This document shows, one piece after another, positions 27,666 to 36,256 of a stretch of 64,000 nucleotides of DNA. The position numbers and the translations under genes are program-made. The stretch spans positions 496,001-560,000 of the forward strand of contig UNRJ01000001.1 in assembly GCA_900537125.1 (NCBI GenBank), written 5' to 3'. The notes below the pieces were generated by a model, which saw nothing but the letters and a program-made list of their open reading frames with translations, made no database searches and had not been told where the DNA came from. Numbering within the stretch: the stretch's first letter is position 1; every line of letters starts with the position of its first letter. Source of the DNA: Rhodobacteraceae bacterium Alg238-R152 (GTDB lineage: Bacteria > Pseudomonadota > Alphaproteobacteria > Rhodobacterales > Rhodobacteraceae).

Positions 27666-28631
27666 TTAGGCGCCGTATTGCCACGGGGCAGGCTGATAAG
27701 CGTAGCCGTCACCCGCTTTACGCACCTTACCGAGACCCGGGAAGTCGAGGTGTGACCCGGTGACCAGCAGATTGTCGGCCACAGCGCGGTCAAACATGCC
27801 AAGGCGGGTTTTGACGGTGAGTTTGGCGTCGGTGTCAAACGCAATGGTGAGGTTTGGGTTGTCGAATTGCAACGCGGTCATGTGCACAAGGTCACCCCAG
27901 AACAAGAGCTGCTCGCTACCGGATTGAAGCAGGTAGCCCGCGTGACCGGGCGTGTGACCGGGCAGGGGCAGGCTGGTCAGACCGGACAAAACCTCGTGCT
28001 CTCCGGAATGCAGCATCATGCGATCAGCATAAGGTGCGACGGTATTGCGCGCGATTTGGAAAAAGCCACGCGCGCTTTCTGGAACGCCCGCCATGATTGC
28101 ATCGTCATGCCAGAAATCAAATTCGGTTTGGCCGACGGAAATCTGCGCGTTTGCAAACACCGCTTGGCCGTTGGCGTCAATTAGTCCGCCAGAATGATCA
28201 GGGTGAATGTGGGTCAGTGCAACCATATCGATTGTCTCGGGGGAGACGTTGATGGCTGCTAGTGCGTTGTTCAAATCCCCCAGAGTGTCGCCCAAAAACG
28301 AAGACGTGCCCGCATCGATCAAAATGCGCTGACCATTGAGTTCCACAAGGAAGGCGTTCACAGGGATGCGCACACCACCGGGATGCAGTTTTTGCTGAGC
28401 GTTGTCTAAGACGGCCGAGACCGTGGCTTCTTCAAATCCCGTGATCATCTGCGGTGCCGCGTCAAGGTAGCCATCCAGAAGCGCGGTTACTGTCGCGTCA
28501 CCTACCGTAAACCGGTAAGTACCCTGAAACGGTTTGGTCGTGGGGGATGATGCCAAAACAGGCACCGGAACGGCGGCCAAAGCAGGGGTGGCAGCAGCAG
28601 CAAAAAGGAAGTTTCTGCGGTTTATCGACAT
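27666..28631 (-). CDS. Tat-exported MBL-fold hydrolase (AHL-lactonase-like)
   Basis: 321 residues. A twin-arginine signal (NRRNFLFAAAATPALA) suggests periplasmic export after folding. The metallo-beta-lactamase fold carries THIHPDHSGG (the HxHxDH motif, residues about 127-136), PLPGHTPGH, an Asp in FWGDLVH and a C-terminal SHLDFPG. This set is typical of the AidB/MLR-like quorum-quenching lactonases and relatives, but the substrate cannot be proven. Start at ATG 28631, since the longer frame to 28718 would bury the Tat signal. Divergent from a LysR regulator, which probably controls it. Confidence 0.85.
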   Translation of the reverse strand: MSINRRNFLFAAAATPALAAVPVPVLASSPTTKPFQGTYRFTVGDATVTALLDGYLDAAPQMITGFEEATVSAVLDNAQQKLHPGGVRIPVNAFLVELNGQRILIDAGTSSFLGDTLGDLNNALAAINVSPETIDMVALTHIHPDHSGGLIDANGQAVFANAQISVGQTEFDFWHDDAIMAGVPESARGFFQIARNTVAPYADRMMLHSGEHEVLSGLTSLPLPGHTPGHAGYLLQSGSEQLLFWGDLVHMTALQFDNPNLTIAFDTDAKLTVKTRLGMFDRAVADNLLVTGSHLDFPGLGKVRKAGDGYAYQPAPWQYGA

Positions 28632-28663
28632 AAGGGTCTCCAATATCCCTGAAGCAAATTGTG

Positions 28664-28679
28664 ACCAGCAAGCGCTGGT
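28664..28679. promoter_or_regulatory. Inverted repeat, candidate LysR operator
   Basis: ACCAGC-AAGC-GCTGGT, a perfect 6-bp inverted repeat in the 125-bp space between the divergent lactonase-like and lysR genes. Such a dyad between a LysR gene and its divergent target is a usual binding site; here it is inferred from position. Confidence 0.4.
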
Positions 28680-28756
28680 GCGAAGGAGATAAGCTTGATA
28701 TTTGGCGGCTTGTACCAATGTGATGGTGATACGGGGTATAAGGATAACGAATAGGC

Positions 28757-29689
28757 ATGGATCGATTTGGATTACTGGAGACCTTTGTCAGCGCGCTGAA
28801 TGAGGGGAGCTTGTCCGCTGCAGGGCACCAGCGCGGCATTTCACAATCTGCCGCAAGTCAGCAGATCAAACAGCTTGAGTCCAATATAGGACAGCAACTT
28901 TTGCACCGTTCACCTCAAGGTGTGTCCGCGACCCGCGCCGGCGTTCTGGTGCATGAGCACGCCCAAAAACTTTTGGAGCGATATGAATTGATGTTGGCGG
29001 AGCTTGAGGCGCTCGACACAGATGTGGCTGGTACAATACGTATCAATGCCGGAAACTTCCTTGGGCGCGTTGTGTTTGGCCCTGTGTTGATTGAACTGGG
29101 CAAAGCCCATCCAGAGCTCAATATAGTGTTACGGCTTGAGGATCGGTTGGTGGACGTGGTTCGTGAGGGTTTTGATCTTGTCATTCGTGCAGGAAGTTTG
29201 GGAGAGACCGCCGGTTATGGTCGGAAAATCGCGTCCTTAGAGACGGTGTTTTTTGCCACTCCTGACTACCTGGATGCGCATGGTCGGCCAGAGCAACCAG
29301 AAGACTTAAAGCGGCTGAAGTTTATACAACACCATGAAGACAAGTCTTTTGGACATTTCGATGTGCAAAAAGACGGTCTGTCGTATCAGGCTCCCATCCG
29401 TGTTGGATTTACGGCAGATGATCCCGGTATCATCGTCAATGCCGTATGCAGGGGCATGGGATATACCCGCGCGGCGCGGATGTTGATTCAGAAAGAGCTG
29501 GATGAGGGCATCTATGAAGTAGTGCTACCTGCCTACACAGCCCCTAGCAAAGATGTATTTGCAATCTCGCCAACCAAAACCATTGCGGGTTCGCGGGTTG
29601 AACTTGTGATCAACGCATTTGTCGACAAACTTGTTGAACTGCGGCGTCAGGCAACACTCAAGGTGGTGAATGACAAACTGACCGCTTGA
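28757..29689 (+). CDS. LysR-family transcriptional regulator
   Basis: 310 residues. N-terminal helix-turn-helix (residues about 5-62: FVSALNEGSLSAAGHQRGIS, then SAASQQIKQLE, RSPQGVSATRAG) and a LysR substrate-binding domain (about 88-290), of the CrgA-like subgroup. No sensory ligand can be inferred. The divergent neighbour is the Tat-exported MBL hydrolase, the likely target. ATG 28757 gives the standard N-terminus. Confidence 0.93.
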   Translation: MDRFGLLETFVSALNEGSLSAAGHQRGISQSAASQQIKQLESNIGQQLLHRSPQGVSATRAGVLVHEHAQKLLERYELMLAELEALDTDVAGTIRINAGNFLGRVVFGPVLIELGKAHPELNIVLRLEDRLVDVVREGFDLVIRAGSLGETAGYGRKIASLETVFFATPDYLDAHGRPEQPEDLKRLKFIQHHEDKSFGHFDVQKDGLSYQAPIRVGFTADDPGIIVNAVCRGMGYTRAARMLIQKELDEGIYEVVLPAYTAPSKDVFAISPTKTIAGSRVELVINAFVDKLVELRRQATLKVVNDKLTA

Positions 29690-29724
29690 CGCCCCGCGCG
29701 GCATTTCATAACCAAGCACTTGGC

Positions 29725-29801
29725 GGGCCTGTAGCTCAATTGGTTAGAGCAGAGCGCTCATAACGCTTTGGTTGCGGGTTCAAGTCCTGCCGGGCCTACC
29801 A
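29725..29801 (+). tRNA. tRNA with CAU anticodon (Ile2 or elongator Met)
   Basis: Complete 77-nt cloverleaf with encoded CCA. Acceptor GGGCCTG pairs with CGGGCCT (two G-U pairs), the D arm is TAGCTCAATTGGTTAGAGC, the anticodon loop CTCATAA has CAT at 29759-29761, and the T arm is GCGGG-TTCAAGT-CCTGC. The CAU anticodon is shared by initiator Met, elongator Met and lysidine-modified Ile2. It is not initiator-like, since it lacks the C1:A72 mismatch and the GGG anticodon stem. The D and T arms look most like Ile2 in my memory, but this is not certain. Confidence 0.93.
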
Positions 29802-29846
29802 AAACCGCCATAAATACCCAAAAACGCTTAATTTCTGCGGCACACG

Positions 29847-30353
29847 TTAGCGTGCGCGACGATCAAGGCTGTTGCTAAGCGCTTTCACGCGCACCGTGCG
29901 CACACCCGCCATTTGTTGTTCAGTCAGCACAACAGCTGTTGTCACTTCGCGGGTTTGATCCGAGCCACCAATAACAGGTTCGATTGGAGGGCGCCCCATC
30001 AGATCGAGGGTCAAAACGCCGCCTTCTGGCGCACCATTGTTTTGAAGAATCAAACGTGTGTCAGATGTGCCGTGCACCGAAGATACACCAACTGCCATAA
30101 TCAGGCGGCCTTCAGTCACCTTATGCACCTCGACTGACGTTACTTTGTCGATTGGCAACCCGCGATACTCGTCCGTTTCTTGTGCAGTAAAGAATGAACG
30201 GCCGTCCTCGGTTTGCTCTGGAATTAACGCGTTTACGTTTTCTTGTGCGCCAGCCGCATCATCCTTTGCCCACCAAGTCGTGGGATTCCATCGCGACTGG
30301 CAGGCTGACAAAGCCAAAGTGGCGGTCAACAAAAGCAGAGCAGGTGTGCGCAT
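29847..30353 (-). CDS. Predicted lipoprotein
   Basis: 168 residues. Type II signal peptide with a clear lipobox (LLTATLALSAC, Cys about residue 18). The mature part has no family I can name; it is predicted mainly beta (VTSVEVHKVTEGRLIMAVGV, cited in part) and ends in basic residues. Orphan gene between the tRNA and sufE, transcribed away from sufE. An envelope location is likely; function is unknown. Confidence 0.85.
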   Translation of the reverse strand: MRTPALLLLTATLALSACQSRWNPTTWWAKDDAAGAQENVNALIPEQTEDGRSFFTAQETDEYRGLPIDKVTSVEVHKVTEGRLIMAVGVSSVHGTSDTRLILQNNGAPEGGVLTLDLMGRPPIEPVIGGSDQTREVTTAVVLTEQQMAGVRTVRVKALSNSLDRRAR

Positions 30354-30504
30354 CGATAGGCCTCATTCTTTGGCTTCATGGGTTACCCTATTCATCCCGC
30401 CTTGAAAAGCGTCAGATGCGGCCAAGTATGTCTGGGGCTGGACCTTTTGAGGAGCGCGGCTTAGGTGAGTTACGGAATTTTCACGTCACAGGAGAGATCC
30501 GGCC

Positions 30505-30915
30505 ATGGCCACCGAAGCCTTTGAAGACATTGTCGAGGACTTTGAGTTCATCGAGGATTGGGAAGACCGGTATCGCTATGTGATTGAGCAAGGCAAAGAC
30601 ATGCCTATTCTCGATGAAGCTCTGCGTGTGCCAGCCACAAAAGTTGATGGCTGTGCGAGTCAGGTTTGGCTGCACCCAACCATTGAAGGCGGTGTATTGA
30701 CCTTTGACGGTGCAAGTGACGCGATGATTGTAAGTGGTTTGATTGCCGTTTTGCGCAAGCTTTATAACGGACTGAGCCTTGCGGATGTGGTGGCGGTTGA
30801 TGCACGGGCGGAGCTCGAGCGGCTCGGCTTGAACGAGCATTTGTCGTCGCAGCGCTCTAACGGGTTGCGGGCAATGATTGAGCGGATTCGATTGGTGGCA
30901 TCCGAAGCAGCCTAA
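30505..30915 (+). CDS. sufE: SufE family sulfur-acceptor protein
   Basis: 136 residues. Accepts sulfur from the cysteine desulfurase SufS for Fe-S cluster assembly. The N-terminal DFEFIEDWEDRYRYVIEQGK (shortened: FIEDWEDRYRYVIE) and the active-site Cys in KVDGCASQVWL (about residue 50) are family hallmarks. It stands alone here, not in a suf operon, as often in this group. GAGAG 9 nt before ATG 30505. Confidence 0.94.
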   Translation: MATEAFEDIVEDFEFIEDWEDRYRYVIEQGKDMPILDEALRVPATKVDGCASQVWLHPTIEGGVLTFDGASDAMIVSGLIAVLRKLYNGLSLADVVAVDARAELERLGLNEHLSSQRSNGLRAMIERIRLVASEAA

Positions 30916-30951
30916 AGAGCCCTATTGGGCGTTGCCTTCAGATGGAATTTT

Positions 30952-31182
30952 TTAGGGGCCAAATGACGCGCGCGTGCGAAAATAGGCCAAAACATAAATC
31001 CGAATGGCTGTGGCGAGCCCCGCTTCCAGATCACGATCCGCGTCAATTTGTGCCGCTAGGGCATTGATTGGGATGTTTTTTTCCTCCGCAATGTCGCGGA
31101 ATGCGCGCCAAAAATCGTCTTCCAAAGATACGCTGGTGCGGTGACCACGTAAGGTCAATGAGCGCTTTATGGGGCGGCTCAT
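30952..31182 (-). CDS. Ribbon-helix-helix domain protein
   Basis: 76 residues. Begins with a basic beta strand and helix (SRPIKRSLTLRGHRTSVSLE) and two helices (FWRAFRDIAEEKNI; NALAAQIDADRD), matching the RHH_4 type seen in alphaproteobacteria. These dimers bind DNA, but targets are unknown. Its ATG overlaps the stop of the DUF4169 gene (ATGA), so both are made from one message. Confidence 0.85.
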   Translation of the reverse strand: MSRPIKRSLTLRGHRTSVSLEDDFWRAFRDIAEEKNIPINALAAQIDADRDLEAGLATAIRIYVLAYFRTRASFGP

Positions 31183-31349
31183 TCGCGTTCTTTTCCGTCT
31201 AGCTCTTGGCGCGCCTTGTCCGTTTGAGCGGCTTCAAGCTGTTTCTGGGCTTTGGTTCGACCAAACTTCACAGCGTTTTCCTCTGCCTGCGTTTGTTTGT
31301 CAGCGCGAACTTTGGCTTTGCGGAACTTATTGAGATTCACAACGGTCAT
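31179..31349 (-). CDS. DUF4169 family small protein
   Basis: 56 residues (MTVVNLNKFRKAKVRADKQT opening). The NLNKFRKAK start and a Lys/Glu/Gln-rich helical body are the DUF4169 hallmarks. Function unknown; the fixed coupling with a ribbon-helix-helix protein in Rhodobacteraceae suggests a shared role. TGA overlaps the next gene's ATG. Confidence 0.85.
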   Translation of the reverse strand: MTVVNLNKFRKAKVRADKQTQAEENAVKFGRTKAQKQLEAAQTDKARQELDGKERE

Positions 31350-31396
31350 GGTGTGAGCCTACCGGTATACTGTGATGTTGCCCAGCAAGAGTTAAG

Positions 31397-31534
31397 TCAC
31401 AGCGTGACGCCGTCAGGTTCACAAGTAATGATCTCATCAATCACCATGGCAAACACGGGTGTCGAAGCCAGGGACAGGCCGCCCAAAAGAAGAATGAGAA
31501 TCAGGTAGGCGGGGCGGATGCTCTGTTTTTTCAT
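31397..31534 (-). CDS. Predicted 45-residue exported or membrane peptide
   Basis: A short frame from ATG 31534 to TGA 31397. The product begins MKKQSIRPAYLILILLLGG with a basic end and a hydrophobic core, followed by an Ala-x-Ala-like site (TPVFAM), then VIDEIITCEPDGVTL. It may be a signal peptide plus a 15-residue mature peptide or a single-helix membrane protein. Ribosome-binding signal is weak (GGTAC). It lies between fumC and the DUF4169 gene on the same strand. No family recognised. Confidence 0.5.
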   Translation of the reverse strand: MKKQSIRPAYLILILLLGGLSLASTPVFAMVIDEIITCEPDGVTL

Positions 31535-31594
31535 TGGCTGTACCTAGGGTTTCTGTCTTTGAATTTCAAACGTTTGACAGCAAAATTTCCGTCG

Positions 31595-31628
31595 AAAAAG
31601 AAAAAGACGGCCCAAATTTGAGGCCGCC
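31595..31628 (-). terminator. Rho-independent terminator of fumC
   Basis: In the minus direction GGCGGCC and GGCCGTC form a 7-bp stem (one G-U pair) with a 9-nt loop, followed by TTTTTCTTTTT. It lies 27 bp after the fumC stop. Confidence 0.85.
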
Positions 31629-31654
31629 TTTCCAGATGTGTGAGCGTGGAGGAA

Positions 31655-33049
31655 TTAGGCTTTGGGGCCAATCATCTGTTCTGGACGCACCACGGCGTCA
31701 AACGTTTCTTCGTCCACAAAACCAAGCGCGACCGCTTCTTCTTTCAATGTGGTGCCGTTTTTATGAGCTGTCTTAGCCACTTTGGTCGCGTTGTCGTAAC
31801 CAATGGTCGGTGCCAAAGCGGTGACCAGCATCAGGCTTTCTTTCATCAGCTTGTCGATACGTGGCTCGTTGGCTTTGATGCCGTTCAGCATGCGCTCGGT
31901 GAAGCTGTCAGCCACATCGCCCAACAACTGCATGGATTGCAGAAGGTTGTAAGACATCATTGGGTTGTAGACGTTCAGCTCGAAATGGCCCTGGGAGCCG
32001 GCAAAGGTCATGGCAGCATTGTTGCCCATGACGTGTGCGGCAACCTGGGTCATGGCCTCTGCCTGTGTTGGATTTACCTTGCCCGGCATGATCGAGGAGC
32101 CTGGCTCGTTTTCCGGCAAGATAAGCTCGCCTAGACCGGAGCGTGGGCCAGATCCCAAGAACCGAATGTCGTTGGCGATTTTGTACATGGCACCAGCCAC
32201 CGTTGCCAGGGCGCCAGACATAAAGACCATGGCATCATGCGCTGCCAGCGCTTCAAATTTGTTCGGCGCGGTCACGAAGGGCAAGCCGGTGATGTCTGCC
32301 ATATGGCCTGCTACGGCTTCACCCCAACCCGGTTGGGTGTTCAAGCCGGTACCGACGGCGGTGCCACCTTGCGCCAACTCATAAATGCCCGGCAGAGCCG
32401 CCTCAACACGGGCGATACCCTGACGAATTTGATGGGCGTAGCCACCAAATTCCTGTCCAAGAGTCAAAGGCGTGGCGTCCTGGGTGTGGGTGCGGCCAAT
32501 TTTGATGATGTCCTTGAACTCTTCGGACTTCGCTTCCAAACCTTCAGCCAGTTTGGTCAATCCCGGCAACAAAACATCGCGTACGGTCATCGCGGCGCCA
32601 ATGTGCATTGCGGTTGGGAAGGTGTCGTTGGAGGACTGACCCATGTTGCAGTGATCATTTGGGTGCACAGGGTCTTTGGTTCCAATCACGCCGCCAAGGA
32701 TTTCGATCGCGCGGTTTGCGATCACTTCGTTGGAGTTCATGTTAGACTGAGTGCCGGAGCCGGTCTGCCAGACAACAAGCGGGAAGTTGTCGTCAAATTT
32801 TCCAGCCACCACTTCAGATGCGGCTTGAATGACAGCGTCAGCGATTGTGGCATCCATCTTGCCAGTCGCTTTGTTTTCCATGGCACAGGCTTGCTTGATC
32901 ACACCAAGGGCGCGCACAATCGCCACAGGCTGTTTTTCCCAGCCAATCGGGAAGTTCATGATCGAGCGCTGGGTCTGTGCGCCCCAATACTTGTCGGAAG
33001 GGACCTCAAGCGGGCCAAAGCTATCGGTTTCAGTACGGGTATCTGCCAT
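31655..33049 (-). CDS. fumC: Class II fumarate hydratase
   Basis: 464 residues. Iron-independent, oxygen-stable fumarase of the TCA cycle. Superfamily signature [11 protein letters not shown] (residues about 317-327) and the substrate-binding [10 protein letters not shown] and [14 protein letters not shown] are all present. The start follows GGAGG by 5 nt. Monocistronic: it has its own terminator and is divergent from nothing nearby (sspB lies upstream on the same strand, 210 bp away). Confidence 0.97.
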   Translation of the reverse strand: MADTRTETDSFGPLEVPSDKYWGAQTQRSIMNFPIGWEKQPVAIVRALGVIKQACAMENKATGKMDATIADAVIQAASEVVAGKFDDNFPLVVWQTGSGTQSNMNSNEVIANRAIEILGGVIGTKDPVHPNDHCNMGQSSNDTFPTAMHIGAAMTVRDVLLPGLTKLAEGLEAKSEEFKDIIKIGRTHTQDATPLTLGQEFGGYAHQIRQGIARVEAALPGIYELAQGGTAVGTGLNTQPGWGEAVAGHMADITGLPFVTAPNKFEALAAHDAMVFMSGALATVAGAMYKIANDIRFLGSGPRSGLGELILPENEPGSSIMPGKVNPTQAEAMTQVAAHVMGNNAAMTFAGSQGHFELNVYNPMMSYNLLQSMQLLGDVADSFTERMLNGIKANEPRIDKLMKESLMLVTALAPTIGYDNATKVAKTAHKNGTTLKEEAVALGFVDEETFDAVVRPEQMIGPKA

Positions 33050-33260
33050 GACGACCTCCGGTAAAATATGTCAGGAGTGTCATACCCTAAGTGGGGCAAA
33101 GTGCAATACTGTATACCGTGGGATACCGCTAACACGGCGCGGCATATGAGCCGTTTCATGGTGCAAAAAACCGAACCGCTTCGTGACACGCAAAAAGAAA
33201 TCGACAGCAAAGCTGTACTGATTCAGAACGATGCGCGTGCGCAAAACTGGATTGACAGAA

Positions 33261-33731
33261 CTACTTCCGAAAGCTGTCTAGAGACACAACCTCTGCATCC
33301 TTGCGGGGTTCTTCTACAATTTCTTCGAGGCTGATTTCTTCCGGCAGCTCATCAAGCTCTTCCTCTTGATCTTCGTCGTCCTGGGTTTCGAACCGTAGGC
33401 CAAACTCCACTGATGGATCTACGAAGGTTTTGATTGCATTGTATGGAATATAAAGAGGTTCCGGGGCATCGCCGAAGTTCAGCGTGATCGCAAAGCCGTC
33501 ATCTGTCACCGACAAATTGTCATACCAATGTTGCATGACAACGGTCATTTCACCGGGATACCGATCTGCCAACCATTCGGCAATTTCGACATCTGGGTGT
33601 TGCGTGTCAAATGTGATGAAAAAGTGATGTTCGCCCGGCAACCCATTTTGTTGCACGTCGGTCAAAACCGTCTGAATCAAGCTGCGCATCGCGCGATGCA
33701 TGAGATTTCCGTAGTCGATGGTCCCGGACAT
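33261..33731 (-). CDS. sspB: SspB-type ClpXP adaptor
   Basis: 156 residues. Alphaproteobacterial SspB delivers ssrA-tagged proteins to ClpXP. A folded N-terminal domain (DYGNLMHRAMRSLIQTVL; HHFFITFDTQHPDVEI; FAITLNFGDAPEPLYIPY) is followed by an acidic linker (DDEDQEEELDELPEEISLEE) and a short ClpX-docking tail (AEVVSLDSFRK). I use ATG 33731 (MSGTIDYGNL). Its partner RNA, tmRNA, is encoded 2 kb away at 35768-36097. Confidence 0.93.
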   Translation of the reverse strand: MSGTIDYGNLMHRAMRSLIQTVLTDVQQNGLPGEHHFFITFDTQHPDVEIAEWLADRYPGEMTVVMQHWYDNLSVTDDGFAITLNFGDAPEPLYIPYNAIKTFVDPSVEFGLRFETQDDEDQEEELDELPEEISLEEIVEEPRKDAEVVSLDSFRK

Positions 33732-33811
33732 GTCAGTGCTCCGATAGTCTGTTGTTTTTACAATAGACCATTGTGCGGGAAACAAAAGACGATCCAGCGC
33801 AAAAAATTGAC

Positions 33812-35068
33812 CTAAAACAGACCAATTGTCATTGCGGCGGTGGCAGAGAGCGCCAGCACGCCAAGAAGTGGCAGGCGAAGCACCAACATGGCAAAGATTG
33901 CGGCGGCGGTTAGCGCACTTGCCGTGACGTCAATACTGCTGAGGACGGGCAGGGTACCTATCGGGCTTTGCACCGTTTTGGCAAACAGGAGATTGAGGGT
34001 GAACCATAGGCTGAGGTTGATGATCACCCCAACCACCGCGGCTGAGATCAATGTGAGCGCGGCGCTGAGTCGCGGGTTTGCGAGGATGCGCGAGACATGT
34101 GGCGCACCGGCAAAAATCCAAAGGAAACAGGGAATAAACGTGCACCAGAGCGCAAGGAAACCTGCCATGATCGCAAGGGAAGGGCCACCTTGTAGCTGTC
34201 CGGCCAACGTGGCGACAAATTGCGTGACCAAGATCAAAGGACCCGGGGTTGTTTCAGCCAACCCCAAGGCGTCCATCATCTGATCGGTGGTGAGCCACCC
34301 AAAATCTTGCACCACGGCCTGCACCATATAGGCGAGCACCGCGTACGCGCCGCCAAATGTGACCACGGCAAGCTGTGAGAAAAACAAGGCGACATCTCTT
34401 AAGAAGCCTCCCGCCGAGACTGCGACCAAGACTGGCACAAGCCAAAGGGTGCCCCAGATCAGACCGGACCTTAGTGACTGCGACCAGGGATTTTCTGTGT
34501 GTGTGTCATTTGCCGCTGAGACGGTTCGCGGGGCCGAGTTTGACAATATGAATCCAAGTGTCGCCGCAAGCGCTATTACAGCTGGAAAGGGCATTGCCTC
34601 GGTGTAAAGTACCGCAAAACTCACAACGGCCACTATCAGATTAAGACTTTTTGTCAGCACCTTACGAGATAGGCCGATCAATGCTTGGACAATGATCGCC
34701 ACAACCGCCGCTTTTACGCCAAGGAAAGCAGAAGCCACCAAAGGCAGAGCGCCAAAGGCTGCGTAGCCAGCGACCAAGAGAAAGATCAGAACCGCGCCTG
34801 GGAGAACAAACAAGCAGCCCGCAAGAACGCCGCCCAGCGTTCCGCGAAGTTTCCAACCACAGAATGTCGCCAGCTGCATCGCTTCTGGACCAGGTAACAA
34901 CATACAAAAGGAGAGTGCGCCGAGAAAATCTTTCTCTTTGAGCCAACCAGTGCGGTCAACAAGCTCTTGGTGCATCAACCCAATTTGAGCTGCGGGTCCC
35001 CCAAAGGACATCAATCCGATGCGTCCAAAGACGCGCAGCAATTGGGTGAGATCAGGTATCTGCGACAT
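33812..35068 (-). CDS. chrA: Chromate transporter (ChrA, CHR superfamily)
   Basis: 418 residues with about 10-12 membrane helices and two homologous CHR domains (about 5-185 and 215-415). Hallmarks: FGRIGLMSFGGPAAQIGLM, with LLPGPEAMQLATF in domain 1 and FGGAYAVLAYM with TTPGPLILVTQFV in domain 2. ChrA exports chromate by proton motive force; some long-chain members have other anion roles. It overlaps no neighbour. No chrB regulator is seen next to it. Confidence 0.93.
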   Translation of the reverse strand: MSQIPDLTQLLRVFGRIGLMSFGGPAAQIGLMHQELVDRTGWLKEKDFLGALSFCMLLPGPEAMQLATFCGWKLRGTLGGVLAGCLFVLPGAVLIFLLVAGYAAFGALPLVASAFLGVKAAVVAIIVQALIGLSRKVLTKSLNLIVAVVSFAVLYTEAMPFPAVIALAATLGFILSNSAPRTVSAANDTHTENPWSQSLRSGLIWGTLWLVPVLVAVSAGGFLRDVALFFSQLAVVTFGGAYAVLAYMVQAVVQDFGWLTTDQMMDALGLAETTPGPLILVTQFVATLAGQLQGGPSLAIMAGFLALWCTFIPCFLWIFAGAPHVSRILANPRLSAALTLISAAVVGVIINLSLWFTLNLLFAKTVQSPIGTLPVLSSIDVTASALTAAAIFAMLVLRLPLLGVLALSATAAMTIGLF

Positions 35069-35118
35069 GGCTTATGGCTAGCGCGCGACACCCTGGATGC
35101 AAGTGTTTTCTGTGACGG

Positions 35119-35550
35119 TTAGGCGACCTTTTGCCCAGTCAAGCACATGGCCATTGTCTGTTCCGGCAGGAAGCCCATTTTTTCAAAAAACGCAACCAAA
35201 TCAAAGTTGTTATAGGCTTCCACCATGGTTGCACCTTCAAAACGCACAAAGAGTTGGCCAAAGCCCGTGATGCGTTCGCTGGTGACCGGATTGAGAATGC
35301 TCATGGTCCAAAGCGCCGCGGCCCAATCGCCGTCCACCATGACCTTTTCTACGCAGACGATTGGATCTTCGACCAAGGCCAAATACATGCTGGCCATTTC
35401 ACGGAAATCGTCTGGTCCCACGTCAAAGCCAGGTAAAACGCCTTCCGCTGTGCTGTCAGGACGAAACATTTCGTCAATCGCATCCATATCGGCTTCTACC
35501 CAAACACGCCGAAACCAATCTTCGATTACTTGTTGTTTATCTACAGACAT
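35119..35550 (-). CDS. SnoaL/NTF2-like protein
   Basis: 143 residues with an alpha+beta cone fold like SnoaL polyketide cyclases or ester cyclases: an N-terminal helix (IEDWFRRVWVEADMDAIDEM, shortened), a DFREMASMYLALVED helix, and strands ending GQLFVRFEGATMVEAYNNFD. Enzymatic activity in this fold is very diverse, so no substrate is proposed. Same strand as chrA and 50 bp before it; they may be cotranscribed. Confidence 0.85.
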   Translation of the reverse strand: MSVDKQQVIEDWFRRVWVEADMDAIDEMFRPDSTAEGVLPGFDVGPDDFREMASMYLALVEDPIVCVEKVMVDGDWAAALWTMSILNPVTSERITGFGQLFVRFEGATMVEAYNNFDLVAFFEKMGFLPEQTMAMCLTGQKVA

Positions 35551-35767
35551 TGTGAGTGCCTTCCAGTTGTATCCCCAAAACAGACGCTACGGTCCAAAGA
35601 GTAAGTGAATGGTTAAAAAAAAAGGTCAAATCGTGGCGAAATTGGGATTTTTAACAAATAAAGCAGTTTTGTCCCTGAAGTATTAATGCCGAGTCTCAAA
35701 TTAACCACTTTTTGCTGCAAAATTAACATCTTCCACAGCTCTACCGCGACTCGGTTAATTTAAGAAA

Positions 35768-36097
35768 CTGGGGGTGGAAAGTGCAGGATTCTGTTGCCAG
35801 GTTCCTGCGGACCCCGCCTTAGGTCGCTAAACCTAAGGAGTTAGTTTCGGCGACATTTACAGCTTACGCTGCAACTGCCATTGCCGGAGCACGATTGTCA
35901 TTTGCAATTGTACAAGTTTCGCCGATAACGGTGGCAGACAGCCGAAACAAAGCTAACTTCTTTAGACGTCCGTCGATCCTATTTCGTCCCCATGATCCCC
36001 AAATGAAGGATGTTTGGTGGAGACGCCGGGTACCGCCCCCGGGTCCGATCCGTTTATTGCAAGCGCGTTTATGTCCATAGTCCCCGAAGGAACACCC
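35768..36097 (-). ncRNA. ssrA: tmRNA, circularly permuted two-piece form
   Basis: Transfer-messenger RNA that rescues stalled ribosomes. In gene order: an acceptor piece ending with T arm CCGGG-GGCGGTA-CCCGG, acceptor strand CGTCTCC (36025-36019) and encoded ACCA (to 36015); a spacer of about 23 nt (36014-35992); then the coding piece beginning with the matching acceptor strand GGGGACG (35991-35985). The tag frame is at 35905-35864 and reads ANDNRAPAMAVAA-stop, a typical alphaproteobacterial degradation tag. A final stem (GGGGT with ACCCCC) closes near 35770. Ends are approximate. The tag is recognised by SspB and ClpXP, both expected here. Confidence 0.92.
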
Positions 36098-36099
36098 TA

Positions 36100-36128
36100 T
36101 AGATAAGCCTGTTGCCGGGGAGGTGCAA
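36100..36128 (-). promoter_or_regulatory. ssrA: Promoter of ssrA
   Basis: Minus-strand TTGCAC (36128-36123), a 17-bp spacer, and TATCTA (36105-36100), followed about 5 nt later by the GGG expected at the start of the tmRNA precursor. Close to the sigma-70 consensus and correctly placed. Confidence 0.7.
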
Positions 36129-36256
36129 GCAGCGTTAATCAAATTTTGGCGCGTCGGTAACACGTCTGCATTACGGCTGTTTCGCGGAGGTGGAGTGTGT
36201 GACGGCCCGGCAAGTGTTGCTGGACCGTGCGTTGCGTCCTCAAAAGTTAAACTGCG

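Noticed and set aside
33068-33334. Plus-strand frame upstream of fumC, 88 codons
   Set aside because: It runs into the antisense of sspB and lacks a ribosome-binding site.
35690-35765. AT-rich stretch with TTAAC repeats near ssrA as CtrA sites or an origin
   Set aside because: No TTAA-N7-TTAAC spacing and no DnaA-box cluster.
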